From assembly GCA_036971615.1 (NCBI GenBank), contig JAYKKR010000045.1, forward strand, positions 124,001 through 188,000: a stretch of 64,000 nucleotides of DNA. The letters are read 5' to 3'. This stretch comes from Amyloporia xantha. Its lineage: Eukaryota; Basidiomycota; Agaricomycetes; Polyporales; Adustoporiaceae. This document shows positions 58,243-64,000 of this stretch, in pieces. The notes below the pieces were generated by a model. That model ran no database searches. It was not told the DNA's origin and worked only from the letters and a program-made list of their open reading frames with translations. How positions within the stretch are numbered: position 1 is the first letter of the stretch; every line of letters begins with the position of its first letter. The translations under genes were made by a program, and so were the position numbers.

Positions 58243-61200
58243 GATGCCCACTTCGTCTGCTGGACGATCCAGACGGCGGGCGGGCGTCCACCTCAGTCCG
58301 GCTACGGCTGGTTCTACTGACGAAACGGTACGTCTTTTATGTCTACTTCCTCTCTTTCAGATGATCACTTGTGGTTCGGGCGGGCGTGTAGCATGCCGCC
58401 CGGCAACAGACGGACGATGTGGATGGGCACATCCGTCCACGCCGTCATTCTCTTACAGGGCGCAGAGGGCCGATGGCAGACGGCAAGGCCACGACAGGGC
58501 TACGCGCACAGACGTCCACCCCGCATTGGACGCACTCGCCGGTCACTCCAAGATGGTGGGAGACCGTGCTGGACGTATCACGCAGAGACACTGGGCGCGG
58601 ATGTCCGCCGCGCCATCTGGTACCGTACCTGCCATGTAGTCTACACGAATACACTAGCAACAATATATCTATTCATCACCGTTAACCTCGTTCGGATACG
58701 TAAGCAGAACGTGAGCTTACCGTGCGCTCTTCGCACTCTGGCGAGGCGAACCCCCCTCGCTCGACGTGCTGCCGCGGCACCTGCGATCGCCGTCCATCGC
58801 TCTCTCGTTCGATCTCGTCCGCACCAGCGCGCCTGACTCGTCATGCGAATCGCTCCATTCACGCCGGGCGCAGACCGTGCGCGGACAACGTAGCGTTTAG
58901 GCTACATTCCGCGCGGGTTGACTTTGAACGCTACGGTTTCCGTTCTGAAGCAAAGAACAGCCGTCAATGAGTCGAACCTATGAGATTTCGAATAAACACG
59001 TACCGTACTGCGCGCCGAAGAGTGCCGACGCCGTCGGATGCGGATGCGGACATATCCCGTTTACATGTAGGTAAACGGGGATGTGCGAGTCTGAATGGAT
59101 CGGGTAGGATCCCTAGCTGGGAGCATTAGACGAGATCTGCCAGATCATAAAAGGGGCTACGTACGAACCAGAACGGCGAGCCTTGATCGGCGCATGACGT
59201 AGGTAGCCAATGTTCGTGATTGAGTACCGGTGCTGGGAGGATCGTTCGTCGCAGTCGTTGTGGCGTTCGAGGTATTGGGAAGAATCGAATGTGATGCCTG
59301 ACCGACGCGCTAGCGTGCATCGCACGTTCGGCGTCCGTCGTGCAGGCATGAATGGCAAGCTGAAGCAATCCTCAGCATGATGAGAACGAAACGATGACGC
59401 ACCGTGACCGTCGATGAACACGTCCTCGAGAGACGGAAGCGCGATGAGAGGAGCCGCGAAGAAAGAGGGCGGGCAGAGACGCTCCCCGGACCTCGAGAGG
59501 CAGGGAAGGGAGGAGTGGTGGTAAGAGAGGAGGCGGAGGGAGGAGAGGATACCGAACCTCACTCAACAGCTGCCCTGCTTATATCCTCCTCCCGTCTCTC
59601 CATCTCACGCCCTACCCGCCCCATTCCCCACTTCGGCTGCCACCCCATCCGCCCCAGAATACTTGCGTCCGAGCCCCACCGTCCTACGTACGCAGCAACC
59701 GCTTCAGCGTTGAATTGCACGCCAAGGGTTCCGACGTCGCCCCAGTATCTCTCACATCAGAGGAGGGCGAAGTTCGCCGTGAAACGCCCGCGCGCGTATT
59801 CGCACGCGTGATCGATCATGTTGCGAAGCTTCCCGTTGCGTAGAGAGCGGGATTGTCAACACGTCTTGCCGGAAGGAAGACGGTCAGGAGGACGGGGTGA
59901 CGGGATGTGCCCATGCTCGCGTTGCACGCGGAACACATAGAATTCCATTGCAGGAGGTCCTATATTCAATGGAGGGGTGGTGTCAGTCAGCGTCCGCAAG
60001 ACAGAATGGGGGAGGGGGGGGTAGAGCTTACCGTTTCGGAGACAATGGGCGCGTCTCCCGCTCATACAGTAACGCTTCCGTGTTCCTCTACTTCCTACTG
60101 CAACGGAAGAAGCCACACGCGTGTTTCCATCCAATCTGTACATCCTAGACGCCGTGTAATTGCATCAGTGGACGGCATACTGCGCTGCCAACGTGCATGC
60201 CGAAAGTCTATGCGCAAAGCTCGTAACCAAGCGAACATTCTTACGATCGAGGCGCGCATCGTAATGGCATCCGAGCGAGACGCCGCGTTGCACCACGCCG
60301 GGCCCATAAGCACCATGGCATGTCAAGAGCCTTACGCGAAATACGCGTATACGCGGTCCGCCGAGTAATTGCTCTCAAGGCGCCGTCCGATGTTTTGCGA
60401 GCTACGAAGAGCTGTGGACGTCGTTCTCGTGGTATGGTCAGCAAAACAAGATGTGTTACAGATAGCATTCCACTCTGTACGCAAGCTGCCAGATAGAAAT
60501 GAGGACGGACTTCATTCAAAGACACAAACGAACGTACCTGTCCACCTGCGACGAAAGAAGCTTCCACTATACTGCCGTCACAACTGTGAGAACGGGCTAC
60601 CAAGTCCATAGGAACCTTCGAACGGAAGCCCGGAGAGCCATTCCCATTGGAACGGGGAGCGAGCCGTACATCCGAGAGGACAGACAGCGGCTATCGGAAG
60701 GAGACTCGGAGGAGTACGTACCAACGATCGAAACACGGAAGGGCCATCGACGCGAAATGACGATCGAGCGCTGACCGCGAAGCAGACAGGCTAGTGCTTC
60801 CCTTGCGCGTTCTTTCGCGGGGCCGCAATCTTCACAAGATCAAACACTGCGAATCCTTACTGCAGCATTTTCAAGTTGTTCAACTACCGATGTTTATTTG
60901 TCGATTCAATTGTATAGTACGTCGTCTATGGTATTCAACATCTGTAGGAGCGTAGAAGCAAATCAAAGCAATGGCAAACACTGTCACTTACGACGAAATA
61001 CATACATAGATGGGTGTGTATCCGACTCGAACATCTCCGAGTCCGCGCCGCCGCGCGTACCTAATGCACCACGAAACGGTACGTACAGGCTTTGCACTGT
61101 GTTCTAACGCACCCTCGTTGGTCTCTGAGACTGTGGCAAAGGATGCCAAACGCGGAATATCTCGCATCAAGACGGCAATATTCTTCGCTTCTTCAAAATG

Positions 61201-62467
61201 TTGTGGTGGACGAAACCAATGCGACAGGAAAAAATGCACCCAAACGCGAGAGATCTAAGACGATCTGTGCAGCGCGTAGCGAATGGGTAAGGGAAAATGG
61301 GCGATAGAACGCTTGATTGGTCCGGACTCTGAGATATGTATGTCGGATGTCCGAGTCGGCACGTTCAACTTGCTTATGTCAAGAGAACTTGTACCACATT
61401 GCCGGTCACGATCACCTGCCAGTGTAGACGGGGAGCAGTTCACAGTGTAGAACAGATTGACACAAGGGCATATCGTTGACATAACATGGTGCAGATAAAC
61501 AAGAAAACCCGTACTCAGAGGAGAAAGCACTGGCAGCCTACGAACATCTGCCAGTGGCTGTGGCTGAAGCCAAATCGAGACAGACGTCAAGCTCGTAGTC
61601 CTAATCAAGATCTCGCCGATCGCTCTCGCTCCAACTCGGTTTACCTCTCCTTCATGGACGGTCTTCAATACGCTCACTGCATCCACTGCATGGGCAACAA
61701 ATTCCTCTGCATATCCTGCTCTCCAGCCTCACTGTCAACACCACTTCCAATCCTCAGTGGAGTGGAATTCGGATATTCCGCCGCTGATAGCTTGATTGAC
61801 TTCTACTACAAGATCTTGGCTACACTCGGTACACTTTGCTTGGGCGGCAGCAGATATAATGGCTTGCACCGTGTGCTGGGAACAATTAACATAGCTGTGC
61901 CCAACAGAACAATAATGTTGCATGCTCAGTCCATACACTCATTAAGTATCAGCCGTGATATTATCTTTGAAGCAATTTTGGAAGTGCCACTACATTTGTA
62001 TATGATCTTATCAGTAGTATTTCTCCTTTGTGGACTGATTTACGTGAAATCTTTGGCCAGAAACCCTAGTCTTGGGTTCGCTTGAAGATTTGTTATGATT
62101 AGATCACAGTGAAACACCAATTTCGGAACAATGCGATGCCAAGCTGAGATCAACATAAACACAGTCTGGGATTTGTTTGAGGAATTGTTGGCAGCTGTAA
62201 TATTCACACAGTAAATTCAAAAATTCAATTCCATCAGTGGTAACCATCAGTGCACTGAGCGCTCAGGTAATTTCACTGGGCCCGTAGACCGCCGATTGTC
62301 AGACTGGCTGCCTACGTGCCGAGGGAAAGATCCGAGTGCTTCAAGCGATGATCAATAGGTCTATGCTCCGCTGATTAACATACATAAGACCACTCACAGT
62401 GTGACAGCCAGCCCGGTGCCCATGTTTCCCTATCCTGCCATTATGCTCGTACAGTCAAGTATCATTG

Positions 62468-62482
62468 TCTCTCTCTCTCTCT
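62468..62482. repeat. TC dinucleotide microsatellite
   Basis: An unbroken run of TC units in otherwise unremarkable sequence. Confidence 0.8.
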
Positions 62483-64000
62483 TATCTACATACTGCTGGG
62501 GCCATCCAAGTCTGGATGACATGATATTGTAAGTGACAATCATGTTACTTTGAAGATCTGAGCTGACCATGGTCTCTTACTGTAGTTTGAGGTGATCAGT
62601 CTGCAAGAATCATGTGCGTACAGATGTGCTCTGATATTCGTCCTGAAGTCGGTGATTCCTCAAGGTAAGCAGAAGCCTGATTATCGTGCCACGTGATCGC
62701 GTGCTGATTGGATGGTGGACGCGTCGCGCGCGTCTTGATTAATTGCAGCTCTGTTCAAGTAGATATCACCTCCGCCTCTCCCAATATACGCCCGAAGCCG
62801 GACGCGACCGGCCGCCTTCGCTGGCGCTCCGCGACATAATGGACGATGGAGCAGGACGGTTGGTTTCTGATCAGAGCAGCATCCCTCGCACCGGCGGACG
62901 ACTCGTACTAGACGGCGCGACTGAGTCGGACACGGCACACAACTTACGGGCAGCCCTGTAACGGACGCCAGCATAGCTTGACCAGTCTCCACGGACTGTC
63001 AGTCATGAGTACGCAGACCGTTCAGTCTCGTCCCAGGGCTTCCGTGAGTTGTGAATGGGGAGGATCAGAGGTCGTGCCAGTGAGTTTGATTACTGTGTTC
63101 TGTTTCGAGTTCGTTTGAGGATTGTGAGCCTGAGACTGACGTGTGATCTAGATTCACGTGGCTCGACGTCAAACGGACGGGCGCAGACATTGATCGATGA
63201 AACGAAGGCAGCAAGGTATGTATTATCTAATACTATGGATTTGCTCTGGAGCTGATGGAGCTCATCTTGCCTGTGTAGTATCTACGACATCTGCAGCGTG
63301 GGCATGAGACTGCGCGCATCGTCAGATTGTGTGGCCTCTGTGTCGAGCCGGACGGTATCCGACGACTGTGTAACGGGTTGTTTGTCCGTCGTTTGGCAGG
63401 GGAACGATAGGCACGTCCCCCGCGTCTCGACGGATTGGACGACTGACTGGCTATCAGACTCCAAGTACTGGACGGCTAGCACAGCCTAGCAGTACCATCC
63501 CAGAGCGGATTGCGTCAGACGGGATCCTTAGTGCCAGTGGATTGGAGACCGGCGCTCGGATCGGCATCCGGACGGGAGGTTGACATCGAATGAGGGTGAG
63601 ACATGACATGGACAGGGCAGGTGCGTCGGTTCACGTCATGTCATTCTGGGTTTGACAGTTTCCTTTCTTGCTTTGACAGTTACATGGGCTTTTCTATGGC
63701 TCGTGTAGCAGACCTCGCACCGGCCGTGCAGTAGTCAACTTGCAGGCTGAGGCGAGAATCAGCGGTGCGGTGTTCCGCAGTGGACGCTGCTCACCACGGA
63801 CAACGGACGACATTACCTTGCCTCGCGTCTGTGTCGGACCGGACGGCGCGGGATAGCTACACGAACATCGAAAAGGGCGAAAGGCATCACATTCGATTTT
63901 TACAAGCGGTGAGCGGTAGGATCCGCCCCCTCGCGTGACGTCGATCGGGAAGATGTTCCAGAGCAAGTTTTTTCTGTCGTATATGCTGTATGAGCTGACT

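Larger units (their letters stand above)
56424..64000. other. 7.6 kb without a supportable gene
   Basis: Many frames of 60-200 codons are open on both strands, partly because the stretch 56.7-59 kb is GC-rich. None shows a domain, a conserved block or a consistent intron set. The longest late frame (61486-62085, 199 codons) has one possible hydrophobic segment near its end but no family feature. No tRNA or transposase was recognised. The region may be old repeat DNA, non-coding, or hold intron-rich genes that cannot be modelled by eye. Confidence 0.35.

Noticed and set aside
61486..62085. 199-codon + frame with a hydrophobic segment
   Set aside because: No family, no intron or promoter evidence; could be real but cannot be supported by eye.
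1..64000. CRISPR arrays, bacterial operons, ribosomal RNA genes
   Set aside because: None seen; intron structure shows a eukaryotic nuclear sequence.

Overview
The window looks like nuclear DNA of a filamentous basidiomycete, probably Agaricomycetes. The support is many introns of about 45-75 bp with GT-AG (once GC-AG) ends, intron-rich conserved genes on both strands, and families typical of mushrooms: a DUF6534-type membrane protein, an F-box/leucine-rich gene, an HMG-box factor of fungal mating type style, and an HMT1-type ABC transporter. No organism name can be given from the sequence alone.

Layout. 1-6.3 kb is mobile and repetitive DNA: one end of a terminal-inverted-repeat element (to about 957), then a 3.5 kb foldback element (2768-6313) whose long inverted arms carry 15-bp minisatellites. 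6.9-14.7 kb holds an NAD kinase (+), a queuosine-salvage protein (-), a small unknown gene (+) and a short-chain dehydrogenase/reductase (SDR-A, +). 15.1-19.2 kb is decayed: an F-box/LRR gene (-) broken by an 842-bp inverted-repeat element that carries a tRNA-like unit, and a dead AYR1-like SDR (-). 20.0-32.7 kb is a dense conserved block, all +: MCM2, an HMT1/ABCB6-type half transporter, a glycine-rich RRM protein and an HMG-box protein. 35.2-37.7 kb contains remnants of an NRPS-like gene and an aminoglycoside-phosphotransferase-like gene. 38.7-56.4 kb holds a large unknown gene (+), a second SDR (SDR-B, +, paralogue of SDR-A), an alpha/beta hydrolase (+), a third SDR relic (-), a DUF6534-type membrane protein (+), a RING-finger protein (-) and a 1614-residue acidic/basic low-complexity protein (-). 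From 56.4 kb to the end I could support no gene.

How the genes fit together. The intact genes are housekeeping (NADP supply, tRNA queuosine salvage, replication licensing, organellar or vacuolar transport, RNA binding) plus accessory oxidoreductases and a hydrolase. They do not form an obvious pathway. Exon models were checked by adding up exon lengths: most give a multiple of three exactly, and the NAD kinase, hydrolase and acidic protein do so only if single-base differences are allowed at specific short homopolymers. Those sites are therefore listed as apparent frameshifts that may be sequencing errors.
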